A stretch of 64,000 nucleotides of DNA from Luteimonas kalidii (lineage in GTDB: Bacteria; Pseudomonadota; Gammaproteobacteria; Xanthomonadales; Xanthomonadaceae): the NCBI RefSeq assembly GCF_029887935.1, contig NZ_JARXRO010000020.1, positions 495,876 to 559,875 on the forward strand, read 5' to 3'. Each line of letters starts with the position of its first letter. Positions within the stretch are counted from its first letter, which is position 1. The position numbers were made by a program, and so were the translations under genes. Positions 53,718-60,913 of this stretch are shown here, one piece after another. The notes below the pieces were generated by a model. It was not told where the DNA came from, did no database searches, and worked only from the letters and a program-made list of their open reading frames with translations.

Positions 53718-54830
53718 TCAGCTGTGCGAGGAGCCGAACACGTCGGCGTAGGGATCGTGCTCGCCGGTGGCGCCCTCGGACAGGCGGAACTTGAGGTCCA
53801 GCCCTTCGCGCGAATCGGCCGCGCGCAGCGCGGTCTCGCGCTCGATCCGGCCTTCCTTGTACAGCCGGTAGAGGCACTGGTCGAAGCTCTCGATGCCTTC
53901 CTCGAGCGACTCCTCCATGGCCTGCTTGATCTCGTGCACCTGGCCGCGGCGCAGCAGGTCGCGGATCATCGGGGTGTTGATCAGCACCTCGGTCGCGGGA
54001 AGGCGGCGGCCATCCACGCCGACCACCAGGCGCTGCGAGACCACCGCACGCAGGTTCAGCGCCAGGTTCATCAGCACGTTCTTGTGCGCGGCCTCGGGGA
54101 AGAAGTTGAGGATGCGCTCGATCGTCTGATCGGCGTTGTTCGAGTGCAGCGTGGCCAGGCACAGGTGGCCGGTCTCGGCGAAGGCGATCGCGGCCTCCAT
54201 CGTGGTCGCGTCCAGGATCTCGCCGATCAGGATCACGTCCGGCGCCTCGCGCATCGCATTCTTCAGCGCGTTGTGGAAGGCGTGGGTGTCGAGCCCGACT
54301 TCGCGCTGGTTGACGATCGACTTCTTGTGCCGGTGCAGGTATTCGATCGGATCCTCGATGGTGAGGATGTGTCCGGACGTGGTGGTGTTGCGGTGATCGA
54401 TCATCGCCGCCAGCGAGGTCGACTTGCCAGAGCCGGTGGAGCCGACCAGCAGCACCAGACCGCGCGGCGCCATGATGATCTCCTTCAGCACCTCGGGCAG
54501 CTGCAGCTCCTCGATGCTGGGGATCGTGCTGCGGATCGCGCGGATCACCATGCCCACTTCGCCGCGCTGCTTGAACACGTTGACGCGGAACCGGCCGGAG
54601 TCCTGCAGCGAGATCGCCATGTTGAGTTCCAGGTCGCGTTCGAACTGCGGCACCTGGCCCTCGTCCATCAGCGAGTAGGCGATCTTCTTCACCATGCCGG
54701 GGGGCAAGCCGGTGTTGCCGAGCGGATAGAGCTTGCCCTCGACCTTGATGTAGACCGGCGCGCCGGTGGTCAGGAACATGTCCGACGCGTTCTTTTCCGT
54801 CATCAGCTTCAGGAAATAGCCGATGTCCAT
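53718..54830 (-). CDS. PilT/PilU-family type IV pilus ATPase
   Basis: A 370-residue hexameric secretion-type ATPase for pilus retraction. The Walker A motif is LVGSTGSGKST (about residue 130), the Asp box is TIEDPIEYLHRHKKS, the Walker B region is VILIGEILDATT, and a His box is present (GHLCLATLHSNN). The Arg that follows GE in most PilT/PilU proteins (GEIRD/GEMRD) is Leu here. It is closer to PilU than to PilT by the spacing of the N-terminal PAS-like domain. It is divergent from two envelope genes and has no pilT partner in the window. Confidence 0.9.
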   Translation of the reverse strand: MDIGYFLKLMTEKNASDMFLTTGAPVYIKVEGKLYPLGNTGLPPGMVKKIAYSLMDEGQVPQFERDLELNMAISLQDSGRFRVNVFKQRGEVGMVIRAIRSTIPSIEELQLPEVLKEIIMAPRGLVLLVGSTGSGKSTSLAAMIDHRNTTTSGHILTIEDPIEYLHRHKKSIVNQREVGLDTHAFHNALKNAMREAPDVILIGEILDATTMEAAIAFAETGHLCLATLHSNNADQTIERILNFFPEAAHKNVLMNLALNLRAVVSQRLVVGVDGRRLPATEVLINTPMIRDLLRRGQVHEIKQAMEESLEEGIESFDQCLYRLYKEGRIERETALRAADSREGLDLKFRLSEGATGEHDPYADVFGSSHS

Positions 54831-54860
54831 GTACGAATCCCCAATGACCCGCCCGGACCG

Positions 54861-54889
54861 TTGCGCATCCGGCGAAGGCTGCCGACAAT
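54861..54889 (+). promoter_or_regulatory. Promoter of the DUF4398 pair
   Basis: TTGCGC (54861-54866), 17 bases, GACAAT (54884-54889). The ATG at 54888 lies inside the -10, which argues against that start and for the one at 54921. Confidence 0.65.
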
Positions 54890-54920
54890 GGCGCGCACCC
54901 GGAAACGGTACGGCCCCCCA

Positions 54921-55307
54921 ATGGCGACAAGCTTCGCATACTTCAGGACCACGGCGCAGGCACTGATCTGCGGATGCGTGCTCGCGCTCACGGCTTGCGC
55001 ATCGACCCCGCCACCAACCGGGGAACTCAACGCCGCCCAGCAGGCGGTGGCACGGGCGTCGGATGCCGATGCCGAGCAGTACGCGCCCCAGAACCTGCAG
55101 CGCGCGCGCGGGCTGCTCTCACAGGCGCAGGCGGCGATGGCCGAGAGTCGCGAGGCCGACGCCCGCGACCTGGCGGTGCGCTCGGCCGCGCTTGCCGGCC
55201 TCGCCCAGGCGCGCAGCCGCGAGGCCGTGACGGACGCAGAACTGGACCAGCGTCGCGCCGAGATCGCCGACCTGCGCCAGCGCCTGCGGATGGAGGACGC
55301 GCCATGA
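54921..55307 (+). CDS. DUF4398-type lipoprotein
   Basis: A 128-residue lipoprotein. The signal peptide ends in a lipobox LTAC (Cys about residue 24), and the mature part (LNAAQQAVARASDADAEQYAPQNLQRARGLLSQAQAAM) is an alpha-helical segment typical of DUF4398, often found with OmpA-like envelope proteins. It probably lies at the inner face of the outer membrane. I chose the ATG at 54921 because the upstream ATG falls within the predicted -10 hexamer. The stop overlaps the next gene as ATGA. No function is assigned. Confidence 0.8.
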   Translation: MATSFAYFRTTAQALICGCVLALTACASTPPPTGELNAAQQAVARASDADAEQYAPQNLQRARGLLSQAQAAMAESREADARDLAVRSAALAGLAQARSREAVTDAELDQRRAEIADLRQRLRMEDAP

Positions 55308-55918
55308 CCGGGCGCAACGCAAGCGCGAGCCTGCTGGCAGGCCTTGCCCTGGCCCTGCTGCTGGCGTGGCCGCCGGCGCGGGCCGCGGAGGATCCGGACG
55401 TGGCCCGGCTGCAGCAACGCCTGGTCGCGATCGATGCCGACATGGCGTTCGCGGGAATGGCGCCGCTGGAGCGTCTGCAGGCCCGCCAGGCGGTGGATGC
55501 GCTGGCCGCCGCGCGCGCGCGGCAGCGTGCCTCCGCGCTGCAGGTGGCCGAGTGGCGGGTCGAAACCGCCGAGATCGCCGCCCGCACCGATGCCGCCCGG
55601 CGCGCGATCGACCGCCTGGATCGTGAGCGCACGGATCTGCTGCTCGAAGCCAGCCGCCGCGAGGCGGCGCGGGCCCGCCAGGAGGCCGAGCGCCTGCGCA
55701 TCCAGACCCAGATCCAGGCCGAGGAAAGTGCCCGCCTGCGAGAGACCGCCGAGGCCGAGTCGATGGCCCGCCAGGAGGCCGAGACCGTGCTGCAGGGCGT
55801 GTCTTCGCGCGAGGCCGCGCGCCTGCGCGCGTCCCGCGAACGCGCTGCCGAACTCAAGCGCCAGGAAGAAGAGCTGCTGCGCAGCCTGGAGCCGGACGCA
55901 GCCACCCAGCCGCGCTGA
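55304..55918 (+). CDS. Exported coiled-coil protein
   Basis: A 204-residue protein with a signal peptide (LLAGLALALLLAWPPARAA) followed by an almost continuous Ala/Arg/Glu-rich coiled coil (VETAEIAARTDAARRAIDRLDRERTDLL and ARQEAERLRIQTQIQAEE). This looks like the periplasmic linker found in OmpA-type proteins, but no C-terminal OmpA domain is present; a truncated or independent relative is possible. It is translationally coupled to the DUF4398 lipoprotein by ATGA, so the two may form a complex in the cell envelope. Confidence 0.7.
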   Translation: MTGRNASASLLAGLALALLLAWPPARAAEDPDVARLQQRLVAIDADMAFAGMAPLERLQARQAVDALAAARARQRASALQVAEWRVETAEIAARTDAARRAIDRLDRERTDLLLEASRREAARARQEAERLRIQTQIQAEESARLRETAEAESMARQEAETVLQGVSSREAARLRASRERAAELKRQEEELLRSLEPDAATQPR

Positions 55919-56311
55919 CCCACCGCGCGGTTTCCGTTTTGAATCAATCGCTTGCTGCCGCATGGGCGGATGCGTGAGGGTGCGCGGCGGACCCTGCGCT
56001 GCGGCCGCGACCCACCCGTTTCAGATGTGTGACCCGCGGCGGAACACAGGTGTGCGGGAGGGCCTTGTCGGCCCCGGGTGGGAGGAGTAGGGTCGAAGTC
56101 ACCGGGCGGTTGCGCTCCGCAACGCCGCCCGGGCCAGAGCCAGACCGACCAGATGACCCAGCCGATCCACCACCAGATCCCCGCCGCCGGCCGCCAGGCC
56201 CGCCGCGCCGGGCATGCAGGTGGGCGCGCGGCTGGTCCCCGGTCTGCCCCCAGAGACGACGCCCCGAGCCGCCAGCGGCCGGGGCGTTCGCATGTTCGCA
56301 GGAGGATTTCC
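55919..56311. other. 393-bp gap before the YdcH gene
   Basis: No gene with homology is seen. It ends with a long GC-rich hairpin: ACGCCCCG (56259-56266) pairs with CGGGGCGT (56280-56287), and GCCGC (56268-56272) with GCGGC (56275-56279) inside it. There is no T run, so it is not a clear terminator. Reading frames through the gap have no ribosome sites. Confidence 0.55.
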
Positions 56312-56530
56312 ATGTTCGAAGGCCAACCGCAGGCGGAACTCGACGCGCTGATCAAGGGCAATCCGGAGTTCAAGCAGCTCTACCAGCGCCACAAGGAACT
56401 CGACAAGAAGGTGCTGGACGCCGAGCTCGGCGTGCTCCCGATCGACGACACCACCCTGGCCCAGATGAAGCGCGAGAAGCTGGCTGCGAAAGACCGCCTG
56501 ACCCGGCTCTACGACACGCTCCCCCACTGA
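56312..56530 (+). CDS. YdcH-family (DUF465) small protein
   Basis: A 72-residue helical protein that matches the DUF465 pattern: NPEFKQLYQRHKELDKKVLDAE near the N terminus, then KREKLAAKDRLTRLYDTL at the end, where conserved Lys residues lie. The E. coli homologue is YdcH, of unknown function. A strong AGGAGG site lies 6 bases before the ATG. It is transcribed alone, with a hairpin after it. Confidence 0.88.
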   Translation: MFEGQPQAELDALIKGNPEFKQLYQRHKELDKKVLDAELGVLPIDDTTLAQMKREKLAAKDRLTRLYDTLPH

Positions 56531-56547
56531 TCCGCCTTTCTGAAGTC

Positions 56548-56588
56548 ACGGGCGGCGGCGGCCATCCTCGTCGGTCGCCGTCGCCCGT
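56548..56588. repeat. Long GC-rich hairpin between the YdcH gene and cbs
   Basis: ACGGGCGGCGGCGGCC (56548-56563) pairs with GGTCGCCGTCGCCCGT (56573-56588) through 16 pairs, two of them G-U, around loop ATCCTCGTC. It has no T run. It could end the YdcH transcript through Rho or protect its 3' end. Confidence 0.5.
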
Positions 56589-56631
56589 GTGCTGTTCCCG
56601 ATGCGCCACCGACGGCCTCACGGCCCGATGC

Positions 56632-56637
56632 GATAAT
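56632..56637 (+). promoter_or_regulatory. -10 element of cbs
   Basis: GATAAT at 56632-56637, followed by CGCCGC, 32 bases before the ATG of the synthase. No -35 is evident. Confidence 0.4.
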
Positions 56638-56669
56638 CGCCGCTCCTCCGGCTGCATCCACGAGCGCGC

Positions 56670-58046
56670 ATGACCATCCACGCTTCCGTCCTCGAGCTCA
56701 TCGCGCAGACCCCGATCGTGCGCGCCCAGCGCCTCGACGCCGGCCCGTGCGAGTTGTACTTCAAGCTCGAAAGCCAGAACCCGGGCGGTTCGATCAAGGA
56801 CCGCATCGGCCTAAAGATGATCGAGGCCGCCGAGGCGCGTGGCGAGCTCGCGCCCGGTGCCACCCTGGTCGAGGGCACCGCGGGCAACACGGGCATCGGC
56901 CTGGCGCTGGTGGCGCAGCAGAAGGGCTACCGGCTGGTGCTGGTGGTACCGGACAAGATGAGCCGGGAGAAGATCTTCAACCTCAAGGCCATGGGCGCCG
57001 AGGTGGTGCTGACCCGCTCGGACGTGGCCAAGGGCCACCCCGAGTACTACCAGGACCTGGCCGAGCGCATCGCCCGCGAGACCCCTGGGGCCTACTTCGT
57101 CAACCAGTTCGGCAACCCCGACAACCCGGCCGCGCACGAGCATGGCACCGGGCCGGAGATCCTGCGCCAGATGGCGGACGCCGGCGGGCTGGATGCGGTG
57201 GTGTTCGGCTGCGGCAGCTCCGGCACCATGACCGGCCTGTCGCGCTGCTTCGCCGAGCATGCGCCGGACGTGGAGCTGGTGCTGGCCGACCCGGTGGGGT
57301 CGATCCTGGCCGAGTACATCAACGAGGGCACGCTCAGCGACAAATCGGCGAGCTGGATGGTGGAAGGCATCGGCGAGGACTTCCTGCCTTCGATCTCCGA
57401 TTTCAGCCGGGTGAAGAAGGCCTACGCGATCAGCGACAAGGAAAGTTTCCTGGCTGCACGCGAACTGCTGCGTACCGAGGGCATCTTCGGCGGCTCGTCC
57501 ACCGGCACCCTGCTGGCCGCTGCGCTGCGCTACTGCCGCGAGCAGACCACGCCGAAGAAGGTGCTGGTGTTCGTCTGCGACACCGGCAACAAGTACCTGT
57601 CCAAGCTCTACAACGACTACTGGATGCTCGACAACGGCTTCCTGGAACGCGAGCAGCACGGCGACCTGCGCGACCTGATCCTGCGGCCCTATTCGCAGCG
57701 CGACACGGTGGTGCTGGCCCCGGGCGACCTGCTGGTCACCGCCTACCAGCGCATGAAGCTGTACGAGATCTCGCAGCTGCCGGTGATGGACGGCGACCAG
57801 ATCGTCGGCATCCTCGACGAGAGCGACGTGCTGCTGCACGTCTACGGCGACGAGGCCAAATTCCGCGATCCGGTCTCGACCGCGATGGTCCGCAAGCTCG
57901 ACATCCTCGACGTGAAGTCGCCGGTCGAATCGCTGCTGCCGGTGTTCGACCGCGGCCACGTGGCGATCGTGGTCGACGGCCCCCGGTTCCTGGGCCTGAT
58001 CACCCGGATCGACCTGCTGAACTGGCTGCGACGGCGGGTTCACTGA
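56670..58046 (+). CDS. cbs: Cystathionine beta-synthase
   Basis: A 458-residue PLP enzyme that condenses homocysteine with serine to cystathionine. The catalytic domain (residues 1-325) has the PLP lysine in GGSIKDRIGLKM (about residue 42), the phosphate loop EGTAGNTGIG, and the FGCGSSGTMTG loop. Two CBS domains follow (about 340-458; QLPVMDGDQIVGILDESDVLLHV and GHVAIVVDGPRFLGLITRIDLLNWL), which may bind adenosyl ligands, as in eukaryotic CBS. A cysteine synthase activity is also possible. It is followed by metB after 63 bases. The pair is transsulfuration-like. Confidence 0.93.
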   Translation: MTIHASVLELIAQTPIVRAQRLDAGPCELYFKLESQNPGGSIKDRIGLKMIEAAEARGELAPGATLVEGTAGNTGIGLALVAQQKGYRLVLVVPDKMSREKIFNLKAMGAEVVLTRSDVAKGHPEYYQDLAERIARETPGAYFVNQFGNPDNPAAHEHGTGPEILRQMADAGGLDAVVFGCGSSGTMTGLSRCFAEHAPDVELVLADPVGSILAEYINEGTLSDKSASWMVEGIGEDFLPSISDFSRVKKAYAISDKESFLAARELLRTEGIFGGSSTGTLLAAALRYCREQTTPKKVLVFVCDTGNKYLSKLYNDYWMLDNGFLEREQHGDLRDLILRPYSQRDTVVLAPGDLLVTAYQRMKLYEISQLPVMDGDQIVGILDESDVLLHVYGDEAKFRDPVSTAMVRKLDILDVKSPVESLLPVFDRGHVAIVVDGPRFLGLITRIDLLNWLRRRVH

Positions 58047-58072
58047 ACGGGCGGCCGGCCCGGCCGCGATGC

Positions 58073-58078
58073 TAGAAT
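58073..58078 (+). promoter_or_regulatory. -10 element before metB
   Basis: TAGAAT at 58073-58078, followed by CCCGGC. A near-palindrome GCGGCCGG/CCGGCCGC (58051-58067) precedes it and may form the cbs transcript end. Confidence 0.45.
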
Positions 58079-58109
58079 CCCGGCCCCGGATTCCAATGGA
58101 TTCAGTGAC

Positions 58110-59303
58110 ATGACGGACCCCCGCGAGGCGGTCGACACGGCGGCGTGGGGGCTCGGAACCAAGGCGATCCATGCCGGCCAGGCGCACGACCCCTCGACCG
58201 GGGCTGTGATGCCGCCGATCTATGCCACCAGCACCTATGCGCAGTCGAGCCCGGGTGTACACCAGGGCTTCGAGTATTCGCGCACCCACAACCCGACCCG
58301 CTTCGCCTGGGAGCGGGGCGTGGCCGGCCTCGAGGGCGGCAGCCGGGGCTTCGCGTTCGCCTCCGGCATGGCGGCCACGGCGACGCTGCTCGAACTGCTG
58401 GACAGCGGCGACCACGTCGTGGCGATGGACGACCTGTACGGCGGAAGCTTCCGGCTGTTCGAGCGGGTGCGCCGCCGCAGCGCGGGGCTGGATTTCAGCT
58501 ACGCCGACATGACCGACCTGGCCGCGTTCGAGTCCGCGCTCACGCCGAAGACGAAGCTGGTGTGGATCGAGACCCCCACCAACCCGCTGCTCAAGATCGT
58601 CGACATCGCCGCGGTGGCCGACATCGCCCATCGCCACGGGGCGAAGGTGGTGGTCGACAACACCTTCGCCTCGCCGATGCTGCAGCGACCGCTCGAACAC
58701 GGCGCCGACATCGTGATGCATTCGGCCACCAAGTACATCAACGGCCATTCGGACATGGTCGGAGGCATCGCGGTGGTCGGCGACGACGAGGCGCTCGCGG
58801 AGCAGGTGGCATTCCTGCAGAACTCCTGCGGCGCCGTGCAGGGCCCGTTCGACAGCTTCCTCGCGCTGCGGGGGCTCAAGACCCTGCACCTGCGCATGCG
58901 CGCGCACTGCGAGAACGCGCAGGCGATCGCCGAATACCTGCAGGCGCACGAGGCGGTGGATGAAGTGATCTATCCCGGCCTGCCGTCGCATCCGCAGCAC
59001 GCGCTGGCGAAGCGGCAGATGGACGGCTTCGGCGGGATCGTCTCGGTGCGCCTGAAAGGCGGGCTCGAGGCCGCGAAGCGCTTCTGCGAGCGCACCCGCC
59101 TGTTCACCCTGGCCGAGTCGTTGGGTGGGGTGGAGAGCCTGGTCAACCACCCGGCGGTGATGACCCACGCGTCGATACCGCCCGAGAACCGCGCGCGCCT
59201 GGGCATCGATGACGGGCTGGTGCGGTTGAGTGTGGGGGTGGAGGGGGTCGAAGACCTGCTTTCGGACCTCGCGGTTGCGTTGACGCCGGAGCGAATCGCT
59301 TGA
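58110..59303 (+). CDS. metB: Cystathionine gamma-lyase/synthase family protein
   Basis: A 397-residue PLP enzyme of the Cys/Met metabolism family. The PLP lysine is in HSATKYINGHSD (about residue 210); EYSRTHNPTR, SGMAATATLLELLDSGD and ETPTNPLLKIVDI are the other signatures. Next to cbs it would split cystathionine to cysteine (lyase), although the family member named metB synthesises cystathionine in enterobacteria. Its stop overlaps the TTG start of wzm. In Xanthomonas this gene is the conserved border of the LPS locus, which fits the following genes. The gene itself has the high G+C of the core genome. Confidence 0.92.
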   Translation: MTDPREAVDTAAWGLGTKAIHAGQAHDPSTGAVMPPIYATSTYAQSSPGVHQGFEYSRTHNPTRFAWERGVAGLEGGSRGFAFASGMAATATLLELLDSGDHVVAMDDLYGGSFRLFERVRRRSAGLDFSYADMTDLAAFESALTPKTKLVWIETPTNPLLKIVDIAAVADIAHRHGAKVVVDNTFASPMLQRPLEHGADIVMHSATKYINGHSDMVGGIAVVGDDEALAEQVAFLQNSCGAVQGPFDSFLALRGLKTLHLRMRAHCENAQAIAEYLQAHEAVDEVIYPGLPSHPQHALAKRQMDGFGGIVSVRLKGGLEAAKRFCERTRLFTLAESLGGVESLVNHPAVMTHASIPPENRARLGIDDGLVRLSVGVEGVEDLLSDLAVALTPERIA

Positions 59304-60088
59304 GTACGTACCTGTTCCATCTTCGGGAGAGCCTGAAGCTGCCGGGCTTCTGGCTGTATTCCAGTTGGCTCGACATCATCACCCGCTACCGGCGCACCCG
59401 ACTCGGCCTGCTCTGGATCGTGATCCCGACAGCTGTATTCATCGGGGTGATCGGGGGCGTCTATTCGCGCGTGATGGGCCATGATCCGGCCTTCTATCTC
59501 CCGTATCTCGCGATCGGCTATGTCCTGTTCCGCTTCATGACCCAAAGCCTTGCCGAGTCAGGCTCCATCATGCGGTCGCACAAGGCGTTCATCATGGATG
59601 GGCGCACGCGTCTGAGCGACTACGTGCTGAGGTCGATCGCCAAGGCGTTCTTCTATTTCGCCTGCTCCGTGCTGGTGATCATCGGGGCGTTGCTGTGGTC
59701 GCCGATGTACTCGGTCTGGAACGTGCTGACGCTGTTGCTGACGTTTCCCGTCATCGTCCTCAATGCGATCTGGCTGTCCACCTGCACATCGATGATCGGG
59801 GCGCGTTACCCGGATTCCGGCGAGATGATCAACACGGCCATGCGGTTCGGTCTTCTGCTTACGCCCATCCTCTGGGTCGGCGACCGCTTTCCTGCGGGAA
59901 CATTCGGCTGGTGGGCGGTCCACCTCAATCCCGCGTATCACCTGATCACTTTCGCACGCAACCCGATTCTGGGTGAGGCGATCCCGATGGCGACCGTGTC
60001 GTTCATCGTGGGTCTGACGGTCGCAGGCTGGGGCTTGGCGATCGTGCTTTACCGGCGCTACGCGCGTTTCGTGCCTCTGTGGATCTGA
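59300..60088 (+). CDS. wzm: O-antigen ABC transporter permease
   Basis: A 262-residue inner-membrane protein with six helices and the ABC-2 permease pattern of Wzm: YSSWLDIITRYRRTRLGLLWIVIPTAVF at the N terminus and LNPAYHLITFARNPILGE near the C terminus. Together with Wzt it moves undecaprenyl-linked O-polysaccharide to the periplasm. The start is TTG at 59300, overlapping the metB stop as TTGA; a GGAG site lies 8 bases upstream, and no ATG or GTG occurs before the conserved region. The G+C drops visibly from here on, as in variable surface-polysaccharide loci. Confidence 0.92.
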   Translation: MSTYLFHLRESLKLPGFWLYSSWLDIITRYRRTRLGLLWIVIPTAVFIGVIGGVYSRVMGHDPAFYLPYLAIGYVLFRFMTQSLAESGSIMRSHKAFIMDGRTRLSDYVLRSIAKAFFYFACSVLVIIGALLWSPMYSVWNVLTLLLTFPVIVLNAIWLSTCTSMIGARYPDSGEMINTAMRFGLLLTPILWVGDRFPAGTFGWWAVHLNPAYHLITFARNPILGEAIPMATVSFIVGLTVAGWGLAIVLYRRYARFVPLWI

Positions 60089-60099
60089 ACGGAAACGCC

Positions 60100-60912
60100 A
60101 TGACAGCCTTTATCCGCGCCGAAGGCGTGACTCTCGACGTGCCGTACTACGAGCAGCCGATGCGCAGGGGCAAGAACTGGGCAGGCACCTTGCTCAGCGC
60201 GGCCACCGCGGTTCCGAAGCGGCAGTTCGCGCGCCTGCTGGATGATGTGAGCTTCGAGATCAGGGAAGGCGAGCGCGTCATCCTGCTGGGTCGCAACGGC
60301 GCGGGGAAGACCACCCTTCTGCGCGTGCTGACGGGCGCCTTCCAGCCTACCGTCGGCAGCCTCCAGTTGAACGGAAGTCGACAGGCGCTCCTGAATCTCG
60401 GTCTGGGCTTCAACCAGGAAGCCACTGTCCACGAGAACATCTTCCTGCGCGCGACCGCCATGGGCATCGACTCGGCGAAGATCCGTGATGTCGTGGAGTC
60501 GATCCTCGATTTCGCCGAGCTGGGCAACATCTCCAACCGCAGGCTCCTGACCTTGTCGTCAGGTCAGCGCATGCGGCTGGGATTCGCGATCTCGACCGTG
60601 GTGCAACACGACATCATGTTGCTTGACGAATGGTTCGGCGCGGGTGACTTCGGATTCATGAGGAAGGCCAGGGAACGACTCGTCGACCGGGTGCGTGGAA
60701 GCAAGATCGTGGTCGTGGCGAGCCACAACATGGAGCTCGCACGCAGGTTGTGTACTTCCGGCATCGTGATGGAAGGCGGAAAGATCGCGTTCTCGGGACC
60801 GGTTGCCGATGCGATCCAGTTCTACCGGAAACAGGTCGAGGCAAGCGGAAAGCTCCAGGTGGAGCTGGCGGTCGCCACGGCCCAGGCCATCGCCGCCAGA
60901 GCGGAGCAATGA
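60100..60912 (+). CDS. wzt: O-antigen ABC transporter ATPase
   Basis: A 270-residue ABC ATPase. Walker A is LGRNGAGKTTLL (about residue 69), the signature LSSGQRMRLGF (about 160), Walker B IMLLDEWFGAGD, and the H-loop ASHNMELARR. This sequence set is typical of polysaccharide-exporting Wzt/KpsT proteins. The protein ends soon after the nucleotide-binding domain and lacks the C-terminal carbohydrate-binding domain of E. coli O9a Wzt (about 430 residues), so it may export a chain capped in another way. I chose the ATG at 60100; it follows wzm by 11 bases. Confidence 0.93.
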   Translation: MTAFIRAEGVTLDVPYYEQPMRRGKNWAGTLLSAATAVPKRQFARLLDDVSFEIREGERVILLGRNGAGKTTLLRVLTGAFQPTVGSLQLNGSRQALLNLGLGFNQEATVHENIFLRATAMGIDSAKIRDVVESILDFAELGNISNRRLLTLSSGQRMRLGFAISTVVQHDIMLLDEWFGAGDFGFMRKARERLVDRVRGSKIVVVASHNMELARRLCTSGIVMEGGKIAFSGPVADAIQFYRKQVEASGKLQVELAVATAQAIAARAEQ

Positions 60913-60913
60913 C

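Noticed and set aside
56078..56311. Open frame leading into the YdcH gene as a longer protein
   Set aside because: The first part is Pro/Arg-rich without homology, and an AGGAGG site directly precedes the ATG at 56312.
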